DNA of 64,000 nt from Sphingomonas sp. FARSPH (GTDB lineage: Bacteria > Pseudomonadota > Alphaproteobacteria > Sphingomonadales > Sphingomonadaceae): NCBI RefSeq assembly GCF_003355005.1, contig NZ_CP029985.1, positions 1,603,001 through 1,667,000 on the forward strand. Direction: 5' to 3'. Below the pieces are notes generated by a model. It saw nothing but the letters and a program-made list of their open reading frames with translations, was not told the DNA's origin and made no database searches. This document shows positions 50,878-59,432 of the stretch, piece after piece. The stretch's first letter is position 1, and the number at the start of each line of letters is the position of its first letter. A program made the position numbers and the translations under genes.

Positions 50878-51930
50878 TCACGTCATCCGGCGATCGCGAC
50901 GCGCGTTCCGGACACGAGGGAAATCCAGTAAGATCGGCGCAGGCGGCGGCGCATCGCGCTTTCCGTCGAAGGGACGCGTGCGCAGGATGACACGCGGACG
51001 CAGGATCGCATTGTCCTCGGGCACGAGCAGCGCAAAGGGCGCCGCCGGGTCCCCCGCCAATCCGAAGCGGGCGATGTCGACGACCTGGTCGGTCGGATCG
51101 CGCGCGTCGTAGAAGGTCAGCAGATTCTCGCGGATGTCGATATCGGGTCGTGGCGGCGTCGGGCGCGCACGGCCTTCGCCGCGTTCAGCATCGGCGGGCT
51201 TGGCGTCGTCGAACGTCGGCTGCGTGTCCGTGTCGCGGGCGGTCGTCCAGGCGGCGGGTCTGGCAAGAATGGCCGCTCGCACGGCGGCGAGGGAGTCCGC
51301 CGGCGTCGCGACGGGCGCCGGCGCGCCGCCGGAGGGCGGGCAGACGAGCGTGCGGAACGGAAAGAACAGGGGGGCGAGCTTGCCGATCTTGCGATAGTCG
51401 GCCTCGCCCGCCGCCGCCCGCTGCGCCGCAAGGCGCACCGCATGCGCGTCTGCCATGTCGATGCCCTCGACATCGGCCGCCCGCGTCGCGACACTTTCGT
51501 GATTGTAGAAGGCATAGAGCGGCACGCAGCCGGGCGGAATGTTGGTGCACAATATGTCGGCCTGCAGCGTCTTGGTCTTGCCGACGTGATGGTCGAGACA
51601 GACGTAGCGGCCCTTTTGCCAGTCGGTGCGATGGTCGGACAGGCGTTTCGCCTGAATCCGGTAATGGACCGTATCGGCGGTGACCGGATCGACGATGTGC
51701 AGGTCGAAATCCGACCCGTATCGCCATTCGGTCGGGCGCAGGATCTCGACCTGCCATGCCGGCAACTGAGCGATCGTCGCGAGGAGCAGGTCGGTTACCG
51801 ATTCCTCCCTGAATTGGTGGCCCGTCCTTCGTTTGATGTCGAGCAGGTTGGCGACCATCGCCAGCATGCGGTCGGCACGATCACAGATCGACGGAAAGAC
51901 GGGGACGAGCGAGCCGGGGACGTATTTCAT
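50878..51930 (-). CDS. Antisense insertion in the GTA cluster: PD-(D/E)XK-like protein (DUF6615-like)
   Basis: A 350-residue protein transcribed against the GTA genes. Residues ~40-97 show a nuclease-type pattern: FREESVTDLLLATIAQLP with Glu43, then YGSDFDLHIVD with Asp74 and Asp76, then YRIQAKRL with Gln93 and Lys95, which is the D..(x)..QxK arrangement of the PD-(D/E)XK fold. The order resembles DUF6615. The middle has an ALYAFYNHES segment; the C-terminal ~100 residues are Pro/Ala-rich with FYDARDPTDQVVDIARFGL. A nuclease role is inferred, not proven. Its stop is 2 bases beyond the gp11 stop; its start is 107 bases before gp12. The codon bias is a little weaker than in the GTA genes. Confidence 0.6.
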   Translation of the reverse strand: MKYVPGSLVPVFPSICDRADRMLAMVANLLDIKRRTGHQFREESVTDLLLATIAQLPAWQVEILRPTEWRYGSDFDLHIVDPVTADTVHYRIQAKRLSDHRTDWQKGRYVCLDHHVGKTKTLQADILCTNIPPGCVPLYAFYNHESVATRAADVEGIDMADAHAVRLAAQRAAAGEADYRKIGKLAPLFFPFRTLVCPPSGGAPAPVATPADSLAAVRAAILARPAAWTTARDTDTQPTFDDAKPADAERGEGRARPTPPRPDIDIRENLLTFYDARDPTDQVVDIARFGLAGDPAAPFALLVPEDNAILRPRVILRTRPFDGKRDAPPPAPILLDFPRVRNARRDRRMT

Positions 51931-52037
51931 ACCGTTGCCTGTGGCGTGCGACCGTAAATGCCGTGTGTAAGTGTGTCCTAACGGCGGCGCATGAACGCAA
52001 CTTCCTGATCCATTTCGAATGTACTTGGAGGCTTGCC

Positions 52038-54305
52038 ATGGGGCATTGGCTGTGCACCGCGCGGGGCGGGCAGGTGGCGGGCGTAGTGACGCGCTTCGAT
52101 CCGCGGTTCTGGACGGTGAATTTTCCGCGGCCGATGATGGCGGCGGTGACGTCGACCGCGGCGGATGGCTTGCGCGTCGATGCGGTGTTCTACAAGCGCG
52201 ACGATCTGGCCGGGCTGATCTGGGAGGCGGAGGACCGCTGGGACCATCCGTTGCTGCGCTACGAGACGGCGCGCGATTTTCGTGGGTGTCGGCTGCGCTT
52301 CCGCTGGCGATCGCAGGGGGTGCGCGCGCTCGACGCGATCAACGGTCCGGTGCTGACGATCGAGGGGCGGAACGCCGCCGGAATGCCGCGATCCTGGTAC
52401 GTCCGGCTATGGAATTATGCGATCGGCGCGCCGGAGGATGCGCATGTCGCGCTCGACTTCGCGGCGCTGGACGGCGGGTTCGCGCTGCCGGGCGAGGCGG
52501 ACCCGGTGTGGGCGGGCGACGTCGACCGGATGTTCGTGTCGCTGGTGCCGGCGGGCTATGACGGCGTCGACGCGCCGCTGGCTGAGGCGCAAGGCGCGTG
52601 GGTCGAGCTGACCGACATCGCGTGCGACGGCCCAGGGTCGGTGCTGGCGATCGGCGATGCCGTGCTGCCCGAACAGGATTTCCAGATCGCGAGCGGCTAT
52701 GACGACAGTTACAACCTGACGCCGGCGCGGCTGCTGCGCAACGCGCTGCACCTCGGCTATCGCGGCGCGATCACGCATTACGTCGGGATGAGTCATTATT
52801 TCCGGCTCGAGGCGCTGTACGGCGGTTACTACGTCAGCCTGGCGGGCGGCGCGCTCAACGAGCCGTGCGCGGCGTGGCACCGCGATTTCGCGGCGCGGGC
52901 GAAGGCGCTGGGCTATGACGTCATCTGGTCGCTGAGCTACGAGTTGTTCGACGCGCATTGCTGGAACGACTGGAAGCAACGGGCGGCGGACGGCGCGCCG
53001 GCGCTGACCGGCTGGGTGCCGCCGTCGACGCTGCTCAGTCCCGCGCATGACGGCGCGATGGGCTATCTGCGGCAGGTCGCGGCGGCGTTCATGGCTTTGG
53101 CGGTCGCCGCGGGCCTCGCGCCGAAGTTCCAGATCGGCGAGCCGTGGTGGTGGACGATGCCCGACGGGCGGCCGTGCCTGTACGATGCGGCGGCGGTGGC
53201 GGCGTTCGCGCCGGCGGCGATCCCCAGCCTGCGTGCGCCGCTGGACGGCAAGCAGCGCGCGACGCTGGACCGGGCGGGCGCGTGCCTGGCGGCGTCGACC
53301 GTGGCGCTGTGCGCGGCGGCGAAGGCGGCGGCGCCGGGCTGCGTCACGCATCTGCTGACCTTCCTGCCAACCGTGTTCGACGCGGCGGCGCCCGAGGCGA
53401 AGCGCGCGAACATGCCGGTCGGCTGGGCGTGGCCCGCGTTCGATGTGCTGCAGCTGGAGGATTACGACTGGGTGACCGCGGGCGACGGCGTGTCGACGAC
53501 GCGCGGCGTCGCGGCGGCGGAGGCGCGGCTGCGCTATCCGCGCGATCGCCAGCATTATCTGTCAGGCTTCGTGCTGAAACCGGAGCAGGCGGCGCAATGG
53601 ACGCTGATCGAAAAGGCGGCGCAGGCGGCGCGGGCGCGCGGCGTCGCGTCCATGGTGCTGTGGGCGCTGCCGCAGGTGATGCGCGACGGCTTCGTCCGGT
53701 TCGAGGAGGGGGAGGATGCGATGCAGGCCTATGACGACGTGCTGTTCCCGATCGCGCTGGGGCGGGAGGCGCAGGTGTCGCCGACCTTTTCGACGAGCAT
53801 CCTGACCGCGGCGGGCGGCGCGGAGCAGCGCAACGCCGCCTGGGCGGAGGCGCGCACGCATTACGACGTCGGGCCGGGCCTGCGATCGGAGGCGGATGTC
53901 GCGGTGCTGCTCGCGTTCTTTCGCGCGCGCATGGGGCCGGCGCGCGCGTTCCGTCTGCGCGATCCGTTCGACAGCCGCGGCGAAGGCGAGATGCTGGGGA
54001 CCGGGGACGGTGCGACGCGGCGCTTCGCGCTGGTGCGCCGCTACGACGCGGCGGTGCGGCGGATCGTGCGGCCGGTGGCGGGCAGCGTCCGCGTCGCGGT
54101 GGACGGCGTCGCGACGCAGGGGTTCGCGGTCGACGGCGAGGGGGTGGTGACGCTGGACAGCGCGCCGGCGGCGGGCGCGGCGGTGACGGCGAGCTTCACC
54201 TATGACGTGGTGGTGCGCTTTGCCGAGGACCGGCTGACCGTCAATCGCGCGACGTTCCTGGCGGGCGAGGCGGCGTCGGTGCCGCTGGTCGAGGTGCGGC
54301 CGTGA
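52038..54305 (+). CDS. GTA distal tail protein (gp12, DUF2460) with a large N-terminal extension
   Basis: A 755-residue protein. The last ~190 residues are the complete gp12/DUF2460 domain (FPIALGREAQVSPTFSTSI, WAEARTHYDVGPGLRSEADV, AFFRARMGPARAFRLRDPFD), a size similar to the whole RcGTA gp12. The first ~560 residues are extra. They include DAINGPVLTIEGRNAAGMPR, ITHYVGMSHYFRLEALYGGY, WSLSYELFDAHCWNDWK and FQIGEPWWWTMPDG, a pattern of aromatic- and acid-rich loops like a carbohydrate-active TIM barrel; no family is certain. TTGGAGG precedes ATG 52038. Confidence 0.8.
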   Translation: MGHWLCTARGGQVAGVVTRFDPRFWTVNFPRPMMAAVTSTAADGLRVDAVFYKRDDLAGLIWEAEDRWDHPLLRYETARDFRGCRLRFRWRSQGVRALDAINGPVLTIEGRNAAGMPRSWYVRLWNYAIGAPEDAHVALDFAALDGGFALPGEADPVWAGDVDRMFVSLVPAGYDGVDAPLAEAQGAWVELTDIACDGPGSVLAIGDAVLPEQDFQIASGYDDSYNLTPARLLRNALHLGYRGAITHYVGMSHYFRLEALYGGYYVSLAGGALNEPCAAWHRDFAARAKALGYDVIWSLSYELFDAHCWNDWKQRAADGAPALTGWVPPSTLLSPAHDGAMGYLRQVAAAFMALAVAAGLAPKFQIGEPWWWTMPDGRPCLYDAAAVAAFAPAAIPSLRAPLDGKQRATLDRAGACLAASTVALCAAAKAAAPGCVTHLLTFLPTVFDAAAPEAKRANMPVGWAWPAFDVLQLEDYDWVTAGDGVSTTRGVAAAEARLRYPRDRQHYLSGFVLKPEQAAQWTLIEKAAQAARARGVASMVLWALPQVMRDGFVRFEEGEDAMQAYDDVLFPIALGREAQVSPTFSTSILTAAGGAEQRNAAWAEARTHYDVGPGLRSEADVAVLLAFFRARMGPARAFRLRDPFDSRGEGEMLGTGDGATRRFALVRRYDAAVRRIVRPVAGSVRVAVDGVATQGFAVDGEGVVTLDSAPAAGAAVTASFTYDVVVRFAEDRLTVNRATFLAGEAASVPLVEVRP

Positions 54306-55117
54306 GCGGCGCCCCGGAGACGATCGCCCTGGGTACGATTGCATTGTGCTGGCGGATCGAACGGCGCGACGGTGTCGCGATCGGGCTGACCGCGCACGAC
54401 CGCGACCTCGTCATCGACGGGCTGATCCACCGCGCTGCGCCGGGGATGACGCCGTCCGCTGTGGTGCGGTCCGCGGGGCTGGACGCCGACACGATGGACG
54501 TCGCGGGGGCGCTGACCAGCGGGGCGATTCGCGAGGCGGACCTTATCGCGGGGCGATGGGACGGTGCGCGGGTTCGCGTTTTCGCGGTCGATTGGGCGAA
54601 GGGCACGCGCGTCGCCGCGCTGGGCGAGGGAACGATCGGCGGGGTCGAACTGGCGCAGGGCGGCTTTACCGCAGAGCTGGCGGGGGCGGCCGCCGCGCTG
54701 GCGCGACCGGTGGCGGAGGAGACGTCGGCGGAATGTCGTGCGACGCTGGGCGACGCGCGGTGCCGCGTCGCGCTGGCCCGGCGGCGGCGCTTCGTCCGCG
54801 TCGTGGCGGCGGCGGGGCGGGTGCTGACGCTGGACCGCGCGGAGCCGGTGGCGGGCGCCTATGCCGAAGGACGCGCGCGCTGGTTCGGCGGCGCCAATGC
54901 GGGGATCGAGCAGGTGGTGGCGGGTTCCGGGGGCGATACGGTGACGCTGGCGCAGGCGCCGCCGTTCGCGGTCGCGGCGGGGGCGCTGATCGAACTGGTC
55001 GAGGGATGCGACAAGAGTCTGGCGACCTGCGCAGGCCGGTTCGGCAATGCGGCGAATTTCCGCGGCGAGCCGCATCTGCCGGGGATCGACCTGCTGACCC
55101 GCTATCCGGGTGGGTGA
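54302..55117 (+). CDS. GTA tail hub protein (gp13, DUF2163)
   Basis: A 271-residue protein. CWRIERRDGVAIGLTAHDRDL and GALTSGAIREADLIAGRWDGA are the DUF2163 N-terminal blocks; the C-terminal half has CRATLGDARCRV and GCDKSLATCAGRFGNAANFRGEPHLPG. The four Cys in these two motifs are placed as in tail-tip hub proteins that bind an iron-sulfur cluster. GTG 54302 overlaps the gp12 stop by 4 bases. Confidence 0.88.
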   Translation: MSGAPETIALGTIALCWRIERRDGVAIGLTAHDRDLVIDGLIHRAAPGMTPSAVVRSAGLDADTMDVAGALTSGAIREADLIAGRWDGARVRVFAVDWAKGTRVAALGEGTIGGVELAQGGFTAELAGAAAALARPVAEETSAECRATLGDARCRVALARRRRFVRVVAAAGRVLTLDRAEPVAGAYAEGRARWFGGANAGIEQVVAGSGGDTVTLAQAPPFAVAAGALIELVEGCDKSLATCAGRFGNAANFRGEPHLPGIDLLTRYPGG

Positions 55118-55805
55118 GGCGGGCGCGGCGGCGGCGCGCGCGCTGGTCGGCGCGCGGTTCCGGCTGCACGGGCGCGATCGCGACGGCGTGGATTGCCTGG
55201 GCGTGGCGGTCGCGGCGTTGCGGGGGGACGGCTGGCAGGGCGAGGCGCCGCGCGGCTACGGCCTGCGTGGTGGGGCGGCGGCGGTGATTGCGGCGCGCCT
55301 CGATGCGCAGCTGACGCGCAGCGACGGGGATCGGCCGGGCGACGTGCTTCTGTTCGCGGCGGGGCCGGGGCAGCTGCATTTCGCGGTGCGGACGGAGGGC
55401 GGGCTGGTCCACGCCGATGCGGGGCTGGGGCGCGTCGTCGAGCGGCCGGGGGACGGGGACTGGCCGCGGATCGGCGCGTGGCGAGTCGATGGGCGGCATG
55501 ACGGGGAGGAAGACGATGGCGACCTTGGTGCTGACCGCGGTGGGGACGGCGGTGGGCGGGCCGATCGGCGGCGCGATCGGCGCGATGCTGGGCCAGGCGA
55601 TCGACCAGCGCCTGTTCCGCGCCCCCGCGAGCGAGGGGCCGCGATTGTCGGAGCTGGCGATCCAGACGTCGAGCTACGGGACGACGATCCCGGTGCTGTT
55701 CGGGCGGATCCGCGTCGCGGGCACGGTGATCTGGGCGACCGACCTGATCGAGACGAGCGCGCGGACGGGCGGCGGCAAGGGGAGCGCGGGGGCCAACCGC
55801 TATAG
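55110..55805 (+). CDS. GTA NlpC/P60-type peptidase (gp14), running on into gp15
   Basis: The first ~135 residues are the peptidase: catalytic Cys29 in GVDCLGVAV, GDRPGDVLLF, His in GQLHFAVRT and a second His in LVHADAG. It would cut peptidoglycan during DNA delivery. After DWPRIGAWRVDG, where gp14 normally ends, the frame continues ~96 residues of Asp/Arg/Gly-rich low-complexity sequence overlapping gp15. That tail is the shadow of gp15 in another frame, so the gene has probably lost its stop by substitution or a small indel. GTG 55110 overlaps gp13 by 8 bases. Confidence 0.8.
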   Translation: MGEAGAAAARALVGARFRLHGRDRDGVDCLGVAVAALRGDGWQGEAPRGYGLRGGAAAVIAARLDAQLTRSDGDRPGDVLLFAAGPGQLHFAVRTEGGLVHADAGLGRVVERPGDGDWPRIGAWRVDGRHDGEEDDGDLGADRGGDGGGRADRRRDRRDAGPGDRPAPVPRPRERGAAIVGAGDPDVELRDDDPGAVRADPRRGHGDLGDRPDRDERADGRRQGERGGQPL

Positions 55806-57669
55806 CTATGCGGCCTCGTTCGCGGTGGCGCTGTCGGGACGGCCAATCCGGTCGGTGGGGCGGATCTGGGCGGAGGGCCAGCTGATCCGCGGCGCGGCGG
55901 GCGACTGGAAGGTGGCGACGGGGTTTCGCCTGCACACGGGCGACGAAGATCAGGGGGCCGACCCGCTGATCGCATCGGCCGAAGGCGCAACGCCCGCCTA
56001 TCGCGGGATCGCCTATGCGGTGTTCGAGCGGTTGCCGCTGGAGCGGTTCGGCAACCGCATCCCGTCCCTGACCTTCGAGGTGGAGGCGGACGACGGCCCG
56101 GTCGACAGCGGTGCGATCGCGGCGGCGGTATGTGCGGAGGCGACCGCGTCGGGCGGCGTCGCGCTCGGCGGATTTGCGGCGAGCGGCAGCGTGCGCGGCA
56201 CGCTGGAGACACTGACCGCGATCGATGGGGGATGCTGGCGTGCGGAAGGGTCGGGCGTCGTGCGCGTCGACGGCGGCGTGCCGGTCGACGTCGCGGATGC
56301 GGGCTTTGCCGCGGGACGGCCGGTGGGCGTCGGGCGCCGCAGTCTCGCGCCGCTCGACCGCGTGCCGCGCGAGATCGCGGTCGCGCACCACGATCCGGCG
56401 CGCGATTACCAGATCGGGGTGCAGCGCGTGGCGCGCGCGGGCGCGGGGCTGCGCCGCGACCGGATCGACCTGCCCGCGGTGCTGGCGGCGGAGAGCGCCA
56501 AGGGCGTGGCGGCGGCGATGCTGTCGCGCGCGGAGGCGGCGCGCACGCGGCGCAGCGTCGCGCTGGGGCTGGAAGGAATCGGGATCGCGCCGGGCGCGTG
56601 CGTGCGCGTGGCCGAGGATCCGACGCGGTGGCGGGTGATGCGCGCGAGCGTCGAGGGACTGGTGACGACGCTCGACCTCGTGCCCGTCGGCGAGGCACCG
56701 GCGGTGCGGCCGGCGACGAGCGGGCGCGTGCTTGCCGCCCCCGACCTGACGATCGGGCATACGGTGCTGGCGGTCGTCGAGCTGCCGGGTCTGGGCGACG
56801 TCCCCGCGACGCTGCCGCGGGTTTCCATTTTCGCCGCCGGAACCGGTGCGGGGTGGCGGCAGGCGTCGCTGCTCTACAGCCTGGACGACGGCGCGAGCTG
56901 GACACCCGTCGGCGCGACGGCGGAACCCGCGGTGCTCGGCACGATCGTGGTGCCGCCGGTGCGCGCGGCGCCGGGGCTGCTCGATGCGGTCAGCCGCGTC
57001 GAGGTCGCGTTGCGGCACGACCGATCGGCGTTGGGCGATGCGGATGCGACGGCGCTGGCGCGCGGCGTCAATCTGGCGCTGCTCGGCGACGAGCTGGTCC
57101 AGTTCGGTCGGGCGACGCGGCTGGCGCCGGGGCGATGGCGGCTGGAAGAGCTGCGGCGCGGGCTGCGCGGGACGGAGGCGATAATCGGGACACAGGCGGC
57201 GGGCGACCGCTTCGTCCTCGTCGAGCCGGCAGCCACGCGCACGCTCGATCTGCCGGGCGATGCGATCGGGCGGACGCTGCGCATCATCGCGAGCAGCAGC
57301 GGCGACGGCGACACGCCGGCCAGCGCGCGGGTGGACATCGACGGGCGATCGGTGGCGCCCCCTTCACCGGTCCACCTGACCGCGATGCGCGACGGCGATG
57401 GCGTGATGGTGCGCTGGACGCGGCGGAGCCGTACGGGCTGGGGCTGGGTGGATGCGATCGACGCGCCGCTGGCCGAGGAACGCGAGGCGTATCGCGTGCG
57501 GATCGTCGATGCCGATGGCCGGGCCACGGCGATCGAGACGACCGCACCGCAGTTGCGCATCACGGCGGCTGCCTGGCCCGGGCCGGGCGGGCACATCGCG
57601 GTGTCGCAGGCCGGGACGCTGGCCGCGTCCGCGCCCGCCATGCTTTTCATCGATGGAGCCGAACCATGA
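55516..57669 (+). CDS. GTA host-specificity / tail megatron protein (gp15), short form
   Basis: A 717-residue protein. The N-terminus (LVLTAVGTAVGGPIGGAIGA, then SSYGTTIPVLFGRIRVAGTVIWATDL) matches the start of GTA gp15, and the C-terminal half has the Phage-tail_3-like YSLDDGASWTPVG and ATALARGVNLALLGDELVQFG region. Known gp15 proteins are about 1,300 residues with a GTA-TIM domain in the middle, which is not evident here. ATG 55516 is preferred over 55498 because GGGGAGG lies at 55503-55509. Confidence 0.85.
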   Translation: MATLVLTAVGTAVGGPIGGAIGAMLGQAIDQRLFRAPASEGPRLSELAIQTSSYGTTIPVLFGRIRVAGTVIWATDLIETSARTGGGKGSAGANRYSYAASFAVALSGRPIRSVGRIWAEGQLIRGAAGDWKVATGFRLHTGDEDQGADPLIASAEGATPAYRGIAYAVFERLPLERFGNRIPSLTFEVEADDGPVDSGAIAAAVCAEATASGGVALGGFAASGSVRGTLETLTAIDGGCWRAEGSGVVRVDGGVPVDVADAGFAAGRPVGVGRRSLAPLDRVPREIAVAHHDPARDYQIGVQRVARAGAGLRRDRIDLPAVLAAESAKGVAAAMLSRAEAARTRRSVALGLEGIGIAPGACVRVAEDPTRWRVMRASVEGLVTTLDLVPVGEAPAVRPATSGRVLAAPDLTIGHTVLAVVELPGLGDVPATLPRVSIFAAGTGAGWRQASLLYSLDDGASWTPVGATAEPAVLGTIVVPPVRAAPGLLDAVSRVEVALRHDRSALGDADATALARGVNLALLGDELVQFGRATRLAPGRWRLEELRRGLRGTEAIIGTQAAGDRFVLVEPAATRTLDLPGDAIGRTLRIIASSSGDGDTPASARVDIDGRSVAPPSPVHLTAMRDGDGVMVRWTRRSRTGWGWVDAIDAPLAEEREAYRVRIVDADGRATAIETTAPQLRITAAAWPGPGGHIAVSQAGTLAASAPAMLFIDGAEP

Positions 57670-58169
57670 GCGATTTTCTTTCCGACCGATTCGCACTGCC
57701 GCTGCTCGCGGCCGGGCAGGCGGGCAAGGAACTGACCCACAACGAGGCGATCGCGGCGATCGATCTGACGATGCAGGCGGCCGTCGTCGGCGTCGGAACC
57801 AACGTGCCGCCGGCCGATCCGCAGCGCGGTGCATGCTGGATCGTGGGCGATCGGCCGGTCGATGCGTGGCAGGGCCACGCGGGGTGCCTGGCGGGATGGA
57901 CGGGGGCGGGATGGCGCTTCGTCGTGCCACGCGAAGGGTTCGCCGCATGGAATAGTTTCGCTGCAAGAACAATCATTTACTCGGGCGGACTGTGGCGCGA
58001 TGGTGACATTCTGGCGGCACGGATCATCGTCAACGGGGACGTCGTCGTCGGTGCCAGGACGGCGGCGATTCCCGATCCGACGGGCGGCACGACCATCGAC
58101 GGCGAGGCGCGCGCGACACTGGGCGCCGTGCTGGCGGCGCTGCGGCGGCACGGGCTGATCGCCACCTGA
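57666..58169 (+). CDS. DUF2793 tail-fibre-like protein
   Basis: A 167-residue protein. LPLLAAGQAGKELTHNEAIAAID and QRGACWIVGDRPVDAWQGHAGCLAGWTGAGW (in parts) are DUF2793 hallmarks; the C-terminal ~60 residues form a repeating beta pattern. In GTA clusters DUF2793 proteins are late fibre or cement components. It overlaps gp15 by 4 bases (ATGA) and is the last gene of the cluster. Confidence 0.88.
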   Translation: MSDFLSDRFALPLLAAGQAGKELTHNEAIAAIDLTMQAAVVGVGTNVPPADPQRGACWIVGDRPVDAWQGHAGCLAGWTGAGWRFVVPREGFAAWNSFAARTIIYSGGLWRDGDILAARIIVNGDVVVGARTAAIPDPTGGTTIDGEARATLGAVLAALRRHGLIAT

Positions 58170-58279
58170 CGCTGTGTCTTTTGCGCCACAGGTCCGTTCT
58201 TTTGTGCGCTTGCGTGGAAACCAAGCTCCAGATAGTGAGTTTGCGCTGTCCGTAGTGACACTCAAGAAAGGGGACTTCT

Positions 58280-59401
58280 ATGCGGAAGCTTGCTGCCGTT
58301 CTGGCATTGGCATCCACCGCTCTCGCCTCTCCGGCCCTCGCCCGCGACAAGTCGTGGTACGTGGGTATCGAAGGCGGTGCGATGATTGTCGAAGATATCG
58401 ACTATGACATCGGCGCGACCTCGAAGGCTGCGACCGTCAACCACAATTATGGCTACGACGTCGACGGCGTCGTCGGTTACGACTTCGGCGGCTTCCGCGT
58501 CGAGACCGAGGTTGGCTATCGTCGTGCGACGGTGGACAGCTATCGCTCGACCCTGACCACCCCGACCTACACGGCGGCTGGTCTGGGCAACTCGCCGGCT
58601 GGCCAGTATGACTATGCCGGCGGTTCGACCTCGGCGCTCAGCTTCATGCTGAACGGCCTGCTCGACTTCGGTGCCGACGACGGCATCCAGGGCTTCGTCG
58701 GCGGCGGTGTCGGTGTCGCGCGCGTCAAGGCCAAGTACGGCCTGAACACCCGCGGCAACTTCCTCGACGACTCGGACACCGTGTTCGCGTGGCAGGGCCT
58801 CGCCGGCGTTCGCGCCCCGCTGACCGACCACATCGACGCGACGCTGAAGTATCGCTTCTTCAACGCCGACAACGTCAAGCTGGTCGACGTCACCAACCGC
58901 ACGTTCGACGGTCGCTATCGCTCGCACAGCATCCTGGGCGGCGTGACCTACAACTTCGGTTCGCCGACCCCGCCGCCGCCGCCGCCTCCGCCGCCGCCGC
59001 CGCCTCCCCCGCCGCCCCCGCCGCCGGCGCCGGTTGCGGAGCCGCCGGTCTGCTCGCCGGGACCGTTCATCGTGTTCTTCGAGTGGGACAAGTCGGACAT
59101 CACGCCGGAAGCGGCGTCGATCCTCGACAACGCCGTGACGCAGTATCAGAGCTGCAACAGCGCGAAGGTGATGGTTGCGGGTTACACCGACACGTCGGGT
59201 ACGGCGAAGTACAACATGGGTCTCTCGCAGCGTCGTGCCGACGCGGTGAAGGCTTATCTGTCTTCGCATGCGATCCCGGATGGCGCGATTTCGACGGAAG
59301 CCTTCGGCGAGACGCACCTGCGCGTTCAGACCGCGGACGGCGTCCGCGAGGTCCAGAACCGTCGCGTCGAGATCACCTATGGTCCGGGTGCGGGGCAGTA
59401 A
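58280..59401 (+). CDS. OmpA-family outer-membrane protein
   Basis: A 373-residue protein. Residues 1-21 are a signal peptide ending ASPALA. Residues ~25-228 form an eight-stranded porin-like barrel. A linker of about 19 consecutive prolines follows, then the OmpA C-terminal domain (FFEWDKSDITPEA, GYTDTSGTAKYNMGLSQRRADAVKAYL in parts, NRRVEITYG) that binds peptidoglycan. Codon use has more T-ending codons than neighbours, as in highly expressed genes. AAGAAAGGGG precedes the start and an intrinsic terminator follows. Confidence 0.95.
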   Translation: MRKLAAVLALASTALASPALARDKSWYVGIEGGAMIVEDIDYDIGATSKAATVNHNYGYDVDGVVGYDFGGFRVETEVGYRRATVDSYRSTLTTPTYTAAGLGNSPAGQYDYAGGSTSALSFMLNGLLDFGADDGIQGFVGGGVGVARVKAKYGLNTRGNFLDDSDTVFAWQGLAGVRAPLTDHIDATLKYRFFNADNVKLVDVTNRTFDGRYRSHSILGGVTYNFGSPTPPPPPPPPPPPPPPPPPPPAPVAEPPVCSPGPFIVFFEWDKSDITPEAASILDNAVTQYQSCNSAKVMVAGYTDTSGTAKYNMGLSQRRADAVKAYLSSHAIPDGAISTEAFGETHLRVQTADGVREVQNRRVEITYGPGAGQ

Positions 59402-59432
59402 GCCCTACACAGATCAAGGTAATCGGAAATTG

